This document shows positions 18,501-26,151 of a stretch of DNA of 64,000 nt, one piece after another (position 1 is the stretch's first letter; every line of letters starts with the position of its first letter). The notes beneath the pieces were generated by a model that saw nothing but the letters and a program-made list of their open reading frames with translations, made no database searches and was not told where the DNA came from. The stretch is from Chloroflexota bacterium. Its GTDB lineage: Bacteria > Chloroflexota > Anaerolineae > Anaerolineales > Anaerolineaceae. Made by a program: the position numbers and the translations under genes. The stretch is taken from contig JAKPNN010000005.1 in the NCBI GenBank assembly GCA_029548365.1, positions 31,243-95,242 on the forward strand. The letters run 5' to 3'.

Positions 18501-19088
18501 ACCGGTCTCCGCAAAGGCAGCCCGGATGCCCAGGATAACAGCTTTGACTTCTAAAATATCTTGTGCTGTCTCAATCAACAACAGATCCACGCCGCCATCA
18601 ATCAAACCCACAGCCTGCTCGCGAAAGACGTCCACCAGCACATCAAAATCGATATCCGACATGATCGGGTCTTCGCTCGAGATCAACTTTCCGCTGGGTC
18701 CGATCGAACCTGCCACAAAGCGCGGCTTTTCTTGCGTGGTGTATTCATCAGCTAATTTGCGCGCCAGCCGTGCTGCAGTGCGATTGATCTCAGCCACGCG
18801 CTCCCCCAATCCAAATTCACCCAGTGTCAGCCGATTAGAACGGAAGGTGTCCGTTTCAATCACATCGGCGCCGGCTTCCAAAAAAGCACGATGCACCGTT
18901 TCAACAGCCTGCGGGTAAGTGATCACCAGGTAGTCATTACAGCCTGCGGTGGGTTCACCGCCGAAATGCTCTGCTGTCAGGTTCTGCCGGTCAAGGTTGG
19001 TACCCATGGCGCCATCGAACAACAATACGCGTTGCTGAAGGGCATCTAAGTAAGCCCGGTTGCTAAAGATTTTTTTCGCTTGCGCCAT
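15564..19088 (-). CDS. metH: Cobalamin-dependent methionine synthase, full-length
   Basis: MetH transfers the methyl group of methyl-THF through cob(I)alamin to homocysteine. All four modules are present in 1174 aa. The homocysteine-binding barrel has FDGAMGTNLDRQ at the start, NCSTGPDYM near 240 and GGCCGTREDHI near 305. The pterin-binding barrel starts with NTQGSRKFKQ near 370. The cap and B12 domain contain the lower-ligand motif DVHDIGKNLV near 745. The reactivation domain contains SWGYPAIPEL and GMGLTSAYQLMPEQS near the C-terminus. Start 19088 is chosen because GGAAGGA precedes it; the longer frame would begin inside the riboswitch terminator. The bifunctional methyltransferase/MTHFR gene follows at 18 bases. 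Confidence 0.97.
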   Translation of the reverse strand: MAQAKKIFSNRAYLDALQQRVLLFDGAMGTNLDRQNLTAEHFGGEPTAGCNDYLVITYPQAVETVHRAFLEAGADVIETDTFRSNRLTLGEFGLGERVAEINRTAARLARKLADEYTTQEKPRFVAGSIGPSGKLISSEDPIMSDIDFDVLVDVFREQAVGLIDGGVDLLLIETAQDILEVKAVILGIRAAFAETGQELPIQAQITLDITGRMLLGTDIASALAILEGMDIDVIGLNCSTGPDYMREPIRYLTEHSNLPVSCIPNAGLPLNVDGEAVYPMEPEPFADLLLEFVNEFGVRVIGGCCGTREDHIALINARLNRDRRRLPASAPLAQLASPVQAVNMAQEPAPFLIGEQLNTQGSRKFKQLILDGEIDAIIEMAREQVERGAHGLDLSVALTERSDETEQMRMMVKKLSNAVPVPLVIDTTELEVIEAALKTNPGRCLINSTHLESGEEKAGQIFKLAKQFNAAIITLTIDEAGMAKSADRKLEIARRIYDLAVDGHGLRPEDLVYDTLTFTLATGDPELRDSALETLEGIRRVKASLPGVLTVLGVSNISFGLSRPARAVLNSVMLYHAVAAGLDMAIVNPAHIKPYAEIPLEQRQLAEDLIFNRHEEALSQLVTYFESVEDSGDDQERGKIDLDRLSPEERLHWRILHRHKSDVEADIDEILARDPHRLKAETAVTILNETLLPAMKDVGEKFGSGELILPFVLQSAEVMKIAVSYLENFLERKQGISKGKLVLATVNGDVHDIGKNLVKTILVNNGYNVIDLGKQVPAETIISRAVEEKADAIGLSALLVSTSRQMPQIVNELDRRGLEIPVLIGGAAINTRFGKRILLTESGRYYPAGVFYCKDAFEGLVTMDMLMNADKRSELLEKTRKASDFELGRALDSKSTSSPAHRSRTVPILKNLPSAPHWGPRVVKDMPLAMVAEHLSINELYRLSWGAKNAHGEAWEALKAGFDRRLIEMKKSAQQEGWLTPQGVYGYWPCQAEGNALLIYDPHSLQDGEPEELTRFNFPRQQGADGLCLADYFAPCDTGLIDVVALQVVTVGHEATQRYTELEAEGMYTEAYYRHGLAVQMAEAAANYLHAHIRRELNLGSARGKRYSWGYPAIPELKDHRKVFDLLPAESGLGMGLTSAYQLMPEQSTAAIIVHHPDAKYFNVGPSRVEQLLK

Positions 19089-19128
19089 GCCTGGTCCTTC
19101 CGCTGAAATGATTATAAAATCCTTGCAA

Positions 19129-19160
19129 ATAAAAACATTGCCTCTCATTGGATGAGAGGC
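19129..19160 (-). terminator. Intrinsic terminator of the SAM-I riboswitch
   Basis: On the minus strand GCCTCTCAT pairs with ATGAGAGGC and is followed by a U-rich tract (AATGTTTTTATTT). It lies between the aptamer and the metH start, the expected place for the expression platform. An alternative antiterminator pairing with the aptamer's CTCATC/GATGAG strands is plausible because the same CTCATC-type sequence occurs in both elements. Confidence 0.75.
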
Positions 19161-19183
19161 GATGATGACTGCATTTCATTTCA

Positions 19184-19295
<112 letters not shown>

Positions 19296-19308
19296 ACTAA
19301 CGAAGAAA

Positions 19309-19337
19309 ATCTTATCACATTTGAAATTATGAGTCAA
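19309..19337 (-). promoter_or_regulatory. Promoter of the metH riboswitch operon
   Basis: On the minus strand TTGACT (19337-19332), a 17-base spacer and TAAGAT (19314-19309) place the transcription start about 12 bases before the riboswitch P1 helix. The -35 box overlaps the last codons of the pantothenate kinase gene (stop 19327-19329). Confidence 0.7.
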
Positions 19338-20184
19338 TCCAGTGCAGACCCCCATGATGTGTTTCCCGTTTCATCACGTCGATCACACCTCTGGCTGTTG
19401 CAAAGCCGGGATGTTCCGGCATGGTAAAGCTGCGCTGGTAAAATTCACCCACCAGGGCAATCTCTTTTTGAATTGAAACTAAATCCATCGTGTGTCCAAT
19501 CAGGATGATGTCGCGTAACCCGGCGGCTTCTGCGGCGTTGATGGCAATCACCGCAATCACCTGAGCCACCAGGCGAACCAGCCCGGCAGCCAGGTCTTCG
19601 CGAGTAAAATCCGTCCGGTCGATCAATTTTCCCAGGTTGACTGCGTTAGCATTCGCCGGAAGCTTGCCGACCTCACCGCCAACTGCCTCGCTGACCATAA
19701 TATCAGCGGCATTGGCATCACCTGCAAGCGCCAAAGCGTCAATTTCACCATAATCTGCTGTTCCCAGGATCAGGTTTGCAAGCCCGATTAATGTGCCCCC
19801 GCCGACAGCAGACCCGGTCACATGCTGAGCTGCAGTGCCTCTTGCTGCCACCATTGCTGTGCCTGTCCCAGCGCTGACCACCAAACCCACCTCAAGGCCT
19901 GCTGCAGCCAGCCCACCCAGCCCCAGCGCGCGCATTTCTTCCACTTTATTTAAATGAAATCCATCCAGGACAGCAGGTAAAGCACGGTAGTGACCGCCTG
20001 TTACGCCAATTTTTACATCCGCATCCAGGGCATCATCGACCAAATTCAAACATTGGCGTACCTGTTCCACAGCCGACAGGTGCAGGTTTTCCAGTTTACG
20101 CATGTGCATCCCGCCGCCATCCAGCCAAACCAAATCGGTATTTGTCGTCCCCATATCTACAGCGATAAAATCCGCTTTCATCAT
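19327..20184 (-). CDS. coaW: Type II (fumble-like) pantothenate kinase
   Basis: This 285-aa protein of the ASKHA fold would phosphorylate pantothenate in the first step of CoA synthesis. The phosphate-1 loop is IAVDMGTTNTDLVWL at residues 7-21. A VTGGHYRALP segment near 61, the VSAGTGTAMV phosphate-2 loop near 104 and the following GSAVGGGTLIGLANLI segment match the eukaryote-like/staphylococcal CoaW pattern. The glycine-rich IGHTMD near 232 corresponds to the adenosine motif. It is transcribed divergently from the selA gene cluster. The metH promoter is embedded in its 3' end. A CoaA or CoaX type enzyme is excluded by the motif order; substrate specificity is inferred from the family only. 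Confidence 0.8.
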   Translation of the reverse strand: MMKADFIAVDMGTTNTDLVWLDGGGMHMRKLENLHLSAVEQVRQCLNLVDDALDADVKIGVTGGHYRALPAVLDGFHLNKVEEMRALGLGGLAAAGLEVGLVVSAGTGTAMVAARGTAAQHVTGSAVGGGTLIGLANLILGTADYGEIDALALAGDANAADIMVSEAVGGEVGKLPANANAVNLGKLIDRTDFTREDLAAGLVRLVAQVIAVIAINAAEAAGLRDIILIGHTMDLVSIQKEIALVGEFYQRSFTMPEHPGFATARGVIDVMKRETHHGGLHWIDS

Positions 20185-20410
20185 CTGCTCCTGGTTAATT
20201 ATTAGCCTGGCTAGATTTTACCTCTTTCCACCGGCTGCGCGAATAGAAGGAGACCAACTCCCGCGCACCCTGGTCTTTATTACTCCCAAAGCGAAGCAGG
20301 GTGGGGGCAGAGCAACGCAACCAAATGAAAGCTTGACATTGCGATCAGAGGTAAAAACCATCCACACCCTCGCGTTATGCGTTACAATAATTAACATCAA
20401 GGAGATGACC

Positions 20411-20818
20411 ATGAAGTCTGAAGAAAAACCACCCTTTATTAACAGCTATTTACCCCTTTCAGTGGTCCTGACCCTGATCGGATGGGTGGGGTTGATCATT
20501 GTCGTCCGCCACACCCTGCCCACTCTCGGGCCACGCTGGCTGTTCTTTTTTCTGATTGTGGTCGCACTCACCGGGCCAGCCATTCCCGTCAGTTATTACC
20601 TTAACCAGCGTTTCCCCAGCACTCCCCCTGTAGAGGGAATGGTCATCATCCGCCAGGCTTTGTGGTTTGGCCTTTACGGAAGCACAATCACCTGGATGCA
20701 ACTCGGCCGGGTGCTGACACCCGCCCTGGCAGGGATCATGGCTGGCGCCTTCATCCTGATCGAATTTCTACTGCGTTTATTTGAACGCAGCCGCTGGAAT
20801 CCAAAAGACAATCCTTAA
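20411..20818 (+). CDS. Small integral membrane protein, function unknown
   Basis: This 135-aa protein has four hydrophobic stretches (about residues 12-32, 38-60, 80-98 and 100-122) and charged ends. I do not recognise a named family. Start ATG 20411 is supported by GGAG at 20401-20404; an ATG 6 bases earlier would sit directly on that site. It begins a closely spaced plus-strand run leading into selA (23-base gap). The gene order alone gives no clear functional link. Confidence 0.75.
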   Translation: MKSEEKPPFINSYLPLSVVLTLIGWVGLIIVVRHTLPTLGPRWLFFFLIVVALTGPAIPVSYYLNQRFPSTPPVEGMVIIRQALWFGLYGSTITWMQLGRVLTPALAGIMAGAFILIEFLLRLFERSRWNPKDNP

Positions 20819-20841
20819 CCTGAACCAGAGCTAACCTCACC

Positions 20842-22215
20842 ATGTCTGAACTGAGCCAACTTCCCTCAATCGACCAGCTTCTCAAATCCCGCGAGATGCA
20901 AAATCTCCTGGGAGACTTCGGCCGTCCGCTGTGTGTGGAGGCAGCGCGGGCTGTTCTGGATGACATTCGTACAGAATTCATCCAGTATCGCATCCCAGTG
21001 CCAGATCACGCAGGGCTCATCGCCAGGGTAAATCAGCAGTTGGATGCCTGGCTCGAACCCTCGTTGGTCCCGGTGATCAACGCCACCGGCGTTGTCCTGC
21101 ACACCAATCTCGGACGGGCGCCTTTCAGCCAGTCCACGCGTATCGCGATCGCACAGGCGGCAGAGGGTTACACCAACCTGGAATTCAACCTGGAAACCGG
21201 TAGACGTGGCACCCGCTCGATCCACGCCAGCCAGATCCTGGCCCGGCTCACCGGTGTGGAGGTCGGGTTCGTGGTTAACAACAACGCCGGCGCTGTCTTG
21301 TTGACCTTGTCTGCTCTAGCCAGCAGTCGTAAGGTGATCGTTTCGCGCTCGCAACTGGTTGAGATCGGTGGCGGGTTTCGCATCCCGGACGTGATGGCTC
21401 AATCCAGCTCAGAGCTTGTCGAAATCGGCACCACCAACCGCGTTCACCTCCATGACTATGAAAATGTTCTCCAGAATGAGGATATTGCCCTGGTGATGGT
21501 GGCTCACCACTCAAATTTTAAGCTGATCGGCTTTCACAGCGAACCCGAACTGGCTGATATCGTCGAGGTCGCCCATCATTACGGCGTGCCAGTGGTGCAC
21601 GACCTGGGCTCTGGCGCCTTGCTGGATACCGCCAAATATGGTCTCTCTCATGAGCCCATGGTACAGGAATCCGTCGCCGCGGGTTGTGACCTGGTTTGCT
21701 TTTCGGGCGACAAGCTCCTCGGCGGTCCACAGGCAGGGATTATTATCGGAAAAGCAGACCTGATCCAGCGCATTCAAAAACACCCCCTGGCGCGTGCGCT
21801 GCGTTCAGGAAAGTTAACCCTGGCGGGTATCACAGCCACCCTCACCCACTACCTCAAAGATGAAGCTGAACAAGAGCTGCCGATCTGGAACATGATCGCC
21901 AAATCCCTTGACACCATCCATGCTACAGCGGAAAGCTGGCGCGAACACCTGGGCGTTGGCGCTGTAATCCCTGGGCGTTCAACCGTCGGTGGCGGCAGCC
22001 TGCCAACCGAAGAGATGCCCACCTACCTCCTGGCCCTCGACCCGCCTGGCCCGGATGCGTTCCTGAGCCGTCTGCGCAAAGCTAAGCCGGCAATCATCGC
22101 CCGAATTGAAGGCGACCGGGTCCTGTTTGACCCGCGTACCGTCCTCCCCGACCAGGAAGCAGCCTTGTTGCACGGTCTCTCAGCATCTTGGGCTGCTGAG
22201 CAGGCGCTGGAATAA
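20842..22215 (+). CDS. selA: L-seryl-tRNA(Sec) selenium transferase
   Basis: SelA is a decameric PLP enzyme that converts seryl-tRNA(Sec) to selenocysteinyl-tRNA(Sec) using selenophosphate. The 457-aa sequence has the N-terminal PSIDQLLKS region, PVINATGVVLHTNLGRAP near residue 78, the NNNAGAVLL stretch near 150 and the PLP-lysine motif FSGDKLLGGPQAGII near residue 290. A C-terminal GGGSLPTEEMPT region completes it. The length and motifs are those of true SelA, rather than shorter SelA-like proteins. No selB, selD or tRNA(Sec) gene is recognised in the window. Selenoprotein synthesis in this organism is thus suggested but not proven. It sits between a membrane protein gene and an M24 peptidase gene. 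Confidence 0.93.
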   Translation: MSELSQLPSIDQLLKSREMQNLLGDFGRPLCVEAARAVLDDIRTEFIQYRIPVPDHAGLIARVNQQLDAWLEPSLVPVINATGVVLHTNLGRAPFSQSTRIAIAQAAEGYTNLEFNLETGRRGTRSIHASQILARLTGVEVGFVVNNNAGAVLLTLSALASSRKVIVSRSQLVEIGGGFRIPDVMAQSSSELVEIGTTNRVHLHDYENVLQNEDIALVMVAHHSNFKLIGFHSEPELADIVEVAHHYGVPVVHDLGSGALLDTAKYGLSHEPMVQESVAAGCDLVCFSGDKLLGGPQAGIIIGKADLIQRIQKHPLARALRSGKLTLAGITATLTHYLKDEAEQELPIWNMIAKSLDTIHATAESWREHLGVGAVIPGRSTVGGGSLPTEEMPTYLLALDPPGPDAFLSRLRKAKPAIIARIEGDRVLFDPRTVLPDQEAALLHGLSASWAAEQALE

Positions 22216-22261
22216 CCTCTCTACCCGCTGAAAAGATCACCACAGAAAAGACAGGAACACC

Positions 22262-23500
22262 ATGAAAACTGACTTACAAAAGAACCTGACAGAAAACCAA
22301 GCCGATGCCCTTTGGATCACCGGCCCAGCCCAACACAATCCCTTTATGATGTACCTGACCGGCGGTGGTCATATCACCATAGCTGATGTCATTCTACAGA
22401 CCGGCCAGGAACCCGTGCTGTGTCATGCCCCCATGGAGCGTGATGAAGCCGCCAAAACCGGTCTAAAGACCCTGAATTACAGCAAATACCCGATCAAAGA
22501 ACGCATGGCAGCAGCTAACGGTGACCGGCTGACAGCCCATGCCTTGCTTTACAAGTCCATCTTCGAAGAGCTTGGACTAACTTCGGGCAAGGTCATCCTC
22601 TGCGGTCAATCTGACGTGGGCAAAATGCATTCCACCGTCAACAAGCTCCAGGAATTGCTGCCCGGCCTGTCCTTCCATGGCGACCATGAAGATGCCATCC
22701 TGCTGCAAGCCATGTCCACCAAAGACTCCGATGAAATTGAGCGCATCCGAAAAATGGGTACGGTGGTAGTAGAGGTCGTTTCCCGTGTGGCAGATTTTCT
22801 CACCAGCCACAGAGTCGCTGACAATCTGCTGATGAAAGAAGACGGCGACTCCCTCTTGATTGGCGATGTTAAAGCCAAAATCAACCTCTGGCTGGCTGAA
22901 TTGGGCGCCGAGAACCCCAACGATACCATCTTCGCTATCGGGCAAGATGCCGGCGTGCCCCACAGCAGCGGCAACCCCACCGATCCCCTGACCCTCGGGC
23001 AAACCATCGTCTTTGACATCTTTCCCTGTGAACAGGGCGGCGGATATTTCTATGATTTCACCCGCACCTGGTGCCTGGGATATGCCCCGGACGAAGCCCA
23101 GGCCTTATACGACCAGGTTAAATCGGTTTACCAGCAGGTGACCTCCGAACTCAAAACCGACGTGAACGCAGCCCACTTCCAAGAACGCACCTGCGACCTG
23201 TTTGAAGCAATGGGACACAAAACGATCCGCCAGGACCCAGCGGCTGAATCCGGTTATGTCCACTCTGTGGGACACGGGCTGGGCTTGCACATCCACGAAA
23301 AACCCTGGTTCAGCCAGAAGGACGATCCCTCCAACATTCTTGCTCCGGGTTCGGTGTTTACGATTGAGCCGGGTCTGTACTACCCTGAAAAGGGTCTGGG
23401 CGTCCGCCTGGAAGATAGTTATTACGTTACTTCCGCCGGAAAATTTGAGAAGTTTATTGACTTTCCCATGGAACTCTGTCTGCCCATGAAAAGAAAGTAG
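22262..23500 (+). CDS. M24 family peptidase (Xaa-Pro aminopeptidase-like)
   Basis: This 412-aa protein has a creatinase/prolidase N-domain (residues 1-160) and a pita-bread catalytic domain. Dinuclear metal ligands are visible: Asp in VFDIFPCEQGG near residue 251, Asp in YDFTRTW near 264, His in HSVGHGLGLHIHEKP near 340, Glu in FTIEPGLYYPEKGLG near 370, and Glu in VRLEDSYYV near 387. Such enzymes remove N-terminal residues before proline or split X-Pro dipeptides. The exact specificity cannot be set from sequence. It lies 46 bases after selA and 12 bases before tsaD, consistent with co-transcription. Confidence 0.9.
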   Translation: MKTDLQKNLTENQADALWITGPAQHNPFMMYLTGGGHITIADVILQTGQEPVLCHAPMERDEAAKTGLKTLNYSKYPIKERMAAANGDRLTAHALLYKSIFEELGLTSGKVILCGQSDVGKMHSTVNKLQELLPGLSFHGDHEDAILLQAMSTKDSDEIERIRKMGTVVVEVVSRVADFLTSHRVADNLLMKEDGDSLLIGDVKAKINLWLAELGAENPNDTIFAIGQDAGVPHSSGNPTDPLTLGQTIVFDIFPCEQGGGYFYDFTRTWCLGYAPDEAQALYDQVKSVYQQVTSELKTDVNAAHFQERTCDLFEAMGHKTIRQDPAAESGYVHSVGHGLGLHIHEKPWFSQKDDPSNILAPGSVFTIEPGLYYPEKGLGVRLEDSYYVTSAGKFEKFIDFPMELCLPMKRK

Positions 23501-23512
23501 AGGTAAACCGCT

Positions 23513-24547
23513 ATGGCGCTTCCACCAGCACGCATTCTTGGCATCGAAACTTCCTGTGATGAGACTGCTGCCGCCGTCATCAGCAATGGCCGGGTGATCG
23601 AATCCAATGTGGTCGCCAGCCAGGTTGACCTGCATGCACAATACGGCGGTGTGTTCCCCGAGCTGGCCTCACGTGAACACGTTAAAGCAATCCACCCCAT
23701 CGTCAACAAGGCGCTGCGACAGGCTCATGTTGACATTAGTGAAATCGACGCGATTGCCGTCACCCAGGGACCCGGCCTCGCCGGGTCGCTGGTGGTCGGT
23801 GTGAACATGGCCAAAGGTCTCGCCCTGGTCGCCGAAAAGCCCCTGATCGGCATCAACCATCTGGAAGGCCATATCTACTCAGCCTGGCTTCATCCTGGCG
23901 ATGTCACACCCCCTCAACCACCCCGTTTTCCATTGCTGGCGTTACTGGTCTCCGGCGGGCACAGCGAACTGATCTTGATGACAGACCACCTTGCCTATCA
24001 ACGCCTGGGAGGTACCCTGGATGATGCAGCCGGGGAGGCTTTAGACAAGGTCGCCCGCTTGCTCGATTTACCCTATCCTGGCGGACCGTCGATCCAGAAA
24101 GTCAGTGCCTCCGGCAAAGAAACCGCCTTTTCCTTCCCCAAAGCCATGCTCGAAGGCAGCTGGGATTTTTCCTTCAGCGGGGTGAAAACAGCCGTCCTGC
24201 GAGCGGTTGAAGCCCTGCAGGCTGAGGGGCGCCCGTTGCCGATTGAAGACCTGGCTGCCAGTTTCCAGGCAGCCGTGGTAGACGTTTTGGTGGAAAAAAC
24301 CCTTCACGCAGCACAAAAATATAAAGTGCGGGAAATTATTGTCGCAGGAGGTGTTTCCGCCAATAAGCGCCTGCGTGAAAAAATTCTGGCAGAAAGTAAA
24401 TACCCGGTGCACATCCCACCCCTCGCATTGTGCACTGACAACGCCGCTATGATCGCCGCTGCGGGTTATTTTCATTTCATCAAAGAGGATTTCAGCCCCT
24501 TTGATATCGACGTTCTGCCAAACTGGCCGCTTTCATTCTCGCATTAA
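23513..24547 (+). CDS. tsaD: tRNA N6-adenosine threonylcarbamoyltransferase
   Basis: TsaD transfers the threonylcarbamoyl group from TC-AMP to A37 of ANN-decoding tRNAs, working with TsaB and TsaE. The 344-aa protein begins with ILGIETSCDETAAAV. The metal-binding His pair is in HLEGHIYSAW near residue 118, the SGGHSELI nucleotide loop is near 145, and AGGVSANKRLREK is near 282. All are conserved in the Kae1/TsaD family. A GAGG ribosome-binding site precedes ATG 23513. tsaB and tsaE are not visible in this window; tsaC is at 7899, in a separate operon. Confidence 0.96.
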   Translation: MALPPARILGIETSCDETAAAVISNGRVIESNVVASQVDLHAQYGGVFPELASREHVKAIHPIVNKALRQAHVDISEIDAIAVTQGPGLAGSLVVGVNMAKGLALVAEKPLIGINHLEGHIYSAWLHPGDVTPPQPPRFPLLALLVSGGHSELILMTDHLAYQRLGGTLDDAAGEALDKVARLLDLPYPGGPSIQKVSASGKETAFSFPKAMLEGSWDFSFSGVKTAVLRAVEALQAEGRPLPIEDLAASFQAAVVDVLVEKTLHAAQKYKVREIIVAGGVSANKRLREKILAESKYPVHIPPLALCTDNAAMIAAAGYFHFIKEDFSPFDIDVLPNWPLSFSH

Positions 24548-24576
24548 ATGTAACCGATTGCAGTTTCAATCATCCA

Positions 24577-25182
24577 ATGACTAATCAGATCATCTCAGAT
24601 GCCATAGATCTGGCTGCATTAAGGCGCAAAGACAAAGATGCTTTTACTCAGCTGGTAAAAGCTGACTCCGGTAAAATTTACCGTCTGGCTCTGAAGATGC
24701 TCGCCAACGAACAGGATGCAGAAGACGTGTTGCAGGAGACATTTATCAAAGCATATAAAAATATCGAAACCTTTGAAGGCCGCTCGAAAATATCAACATG
24801 GTTGTATCGCATAGCTGTTAACGAAGCCCTGATGCTTATCAGAAAACGCAAACCGGCGCAGGTTGACCTCGACGCAGAGATCATTACCGAAAGCGGGGAG
24901 TTCGTCCCCAGGCAAATCGTCGATTGGTGTTGTTTGCCAGAGGAAGAGTTCGTCCGCTCCGAAACCCGCCAGGTGATCAATCTCGGTATCAAATCTTTAT
25001 CGGATGCCAACCGGGCTGCCTTCCTGTTGCGAGATGTGGAAGGTCTTTCCACCCGCGAGGCTGCTGAAGTGCTCCAGATCAGCGAATCAGCGCTCAAGGT
25101 ACGGTTGATGCGCGCTCGACTGGAATTGCGAGAATTTCTAACCGAATACTTCTCGGGGAAAATGCCGGAGGTTGCTCAATGA
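24577..25182 (+). CDS. ECF-type RNA polymerase sigma factor
   Basis: This 201-aa sigma factor has region 2 with DAEDVLQETFIKAYKNIETF near residues 48-67 and FEGRSKISTWLYRIAVN near 67-83, followed by a short variable linker. Region 4 contains LSTREAAEVLQISESALKVR near 155-174, a helix-turn-helix for the -35 element. It resembles the SigW/RpoE ECF groups. The downstream gene overlaps it by 4 bases (ATGA) and encodes a zinc anti-sigma factor, the usual regulatory pairing. The linker between regions 2 and 4 contains a CC pair near residue 129, which is unusual for ECF factors. The inducing signal is unknown. Confidence 0.93.
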   Translation: MTNQIISDAIDLAALRRKDKDAFTQLVKADSGKIYRLALKMLANEQDAEDVLQETFIKAYKNIETFEGRSKISTWLYRIAVNEALMLIRKRKPAQVDLDAEIITESGEFVPRQIVDWCCLPEEEFVRSETRQVINLGIKSLSDANRAAFLLRDVEGLSTREAAEVLQISESALKVRLMRARLELREFLTEYFSGKMPEVAQ

Positions 25183-25439
25183 AACACCCTCACCCAGCCA
25201 GCTGTCAGGAGGTTTTGTGGCAAATCAATGCCTATATTGACGGCGAACTGGACCCGGATTTGTGTTCTCACCTGGAAGCACATATTGAAAACTGCCCCGA
25301 CTGCCAGATCGTGATCAACACCTTGAAGAAGACTATCCAGCTCTGCCAGGATGATCGTGACACGATTGCCCTGCCGCCAGAAGCATGGGATCGGCTTCTG
25401 GTCAGTTTAGGACTGAACGATGAAGATGACAAAGAATAA
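25179..25439 (+). CDS. Zinc-finger anti-sigma factor (zf-HC2)
   Basis: This 86-aa protein has the zinc-associated anti-sigma pattern C-x-H-x-EAHIENC-x-x-C: CSHLEAHIENCPDC near residues 28-41. It has no transmembrane segment, so it would be a soluble, redox- or metal-sensitive inhibitor of the overlapping sigma factor. Start ATG 25179 overlaps the sigma gene stop by 4 bases, which favours translational coupling. The C-terminus overlaps the next small gene. Zinc release on thiol oxidation is known for relatives such as RsrA and is only an inference here. Confidence 0.9.
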   Translation: MKHPHPASCQEVLWQINAYIDGELDPDLCSHLEAHIENCPDCQIVINTLKKTIQLCQDDRDTIALPPEAWDRLLVSLGLNDEDDKE

Positions 25440-25635
25440 TAAGCCTAATCAGCCTGCTGGAAAGCGCTCTGATCAGCAAGTTGTTAAATCTGAAACAAAT
25501 TGCAACGCCTATGTGCTTCGGTTCAGCACGGGCAGGATCTGCCCGCGCTGCCAGATCGAAAAGCTGGAATACAACAGTATGCTGCAACTGATCTGTCCCC
25601 GGTGCGGCATTATGGAGAGCGGGGCATTTACCTGA
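25420..25635 (+). CDS. Small zinc-ribbon protein
   Basis: This 71-aa protein carries two CPRC knuckles (near residues 39-42 and 57-60) separated by about 14 residues, the spacing of a rubredoxin-like zinc ribbon. The first 30 residues are polar and likely disordered. It starts inside the last 20 bases of the anti-sigma gene, after an AGGA site at 25409-25412. It is thus coupled to the sigma/anti-sigma pair. The function is unknown. The ORF could in principle be a chance overlap, but the double CxxC motif makes that unlikely. Confidence 0.75.
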   Translation: MKMTKNNKPNQPAGKRSDQQVVKSETNCNAYVLRFSTGRICPRCQIEKLEYNSMLQLICPRCGIMESGAFT

Positions 25636-25680
25636 TAAAACCAGGAAATCTCCGGTGGAGATTAGAAAGGAAAATAATGT

Positions 25681-26103
25681 ATGGAAAGTAAAGTCGTTTG
25701 GAACGGAAGCCTGTCCTTCACCGGTTTTTCTGAGACCGGCAACTCGATTCCCCTGGATACGAGCAAATCGCAGGGCGGCTCCGAGCATAGTTTCCAACCC
25801 ATGCAATTGTTTGCCATCGGGTTGTGTGGCTGCACCGGCATGGACGTGATCTCGATCCTGCAAAAAAAGCGCCAGGAGGTCACCAACTTCGAGGTCAACG
25901 CCCAGATTGAAAGGGCTGAAGACCATCCCAAAGTATTTACCAGGATCCACCTTGAATACAAGGTTACCGGAAAAAACCTGGATCCAAAAGCGGTTGAGCG
26001 CGCGGTGGAACTATCAGAAACCCGCTACTGTCCTTCACTGGCTATGCTCGAAAAAACAGCCGAGATCAGTAATACAATCACCATCATCGAAGTAGAAGAT
26101 TAG
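25681..26103 (+). CDS. OsmC/Ohr-family protein
   Basis: This 140-aa protein has the OsmC fold pattern. The N-terminal half ends with an active-site Cys in FAIGLCGCTGMDV (near residues 43-55). A second Cys is in ETRYCPSLAML (near 114-124), as in YhfA/OsmC-type peroxiredoxins that reduce organic hydroperoxides. Which Cys pair is catalytic (the nearby CGC or the distant Cys) cannot be settled by eye. A purine-rich AAGGA precedes the ATG. It closes the cluster of sigma factor, anti-sigma factor and zinc ribbon. This makes an oxidative-stress or thiol-stress role plausible for the cluster. Confidence 0.9.
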   Translation: MESKVVWNGSLSFTGFSETGNSIPLDTSKSQGGSEHSFQPMQLFAIGLCGCTGMDVISILQKKRQEVTNFEVNAQIERAEDHPKVFTRIHLEYKVTGKNLDPKAVERAVELSETRYCPSLAMLEKTAEISNTITIIEVED

Positions 26104-26151
26104 AACGTCACCCTTCGGTGCAGCTTTAAAAAATCGAACCCCTTTTTCAAC

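Noticed and set aside
19089..19148. Longer N-terminus for MetH
   Set aside because: The extra codons lie in the riboswitch terminator; ATG 19088 has a GGAAGGA site.
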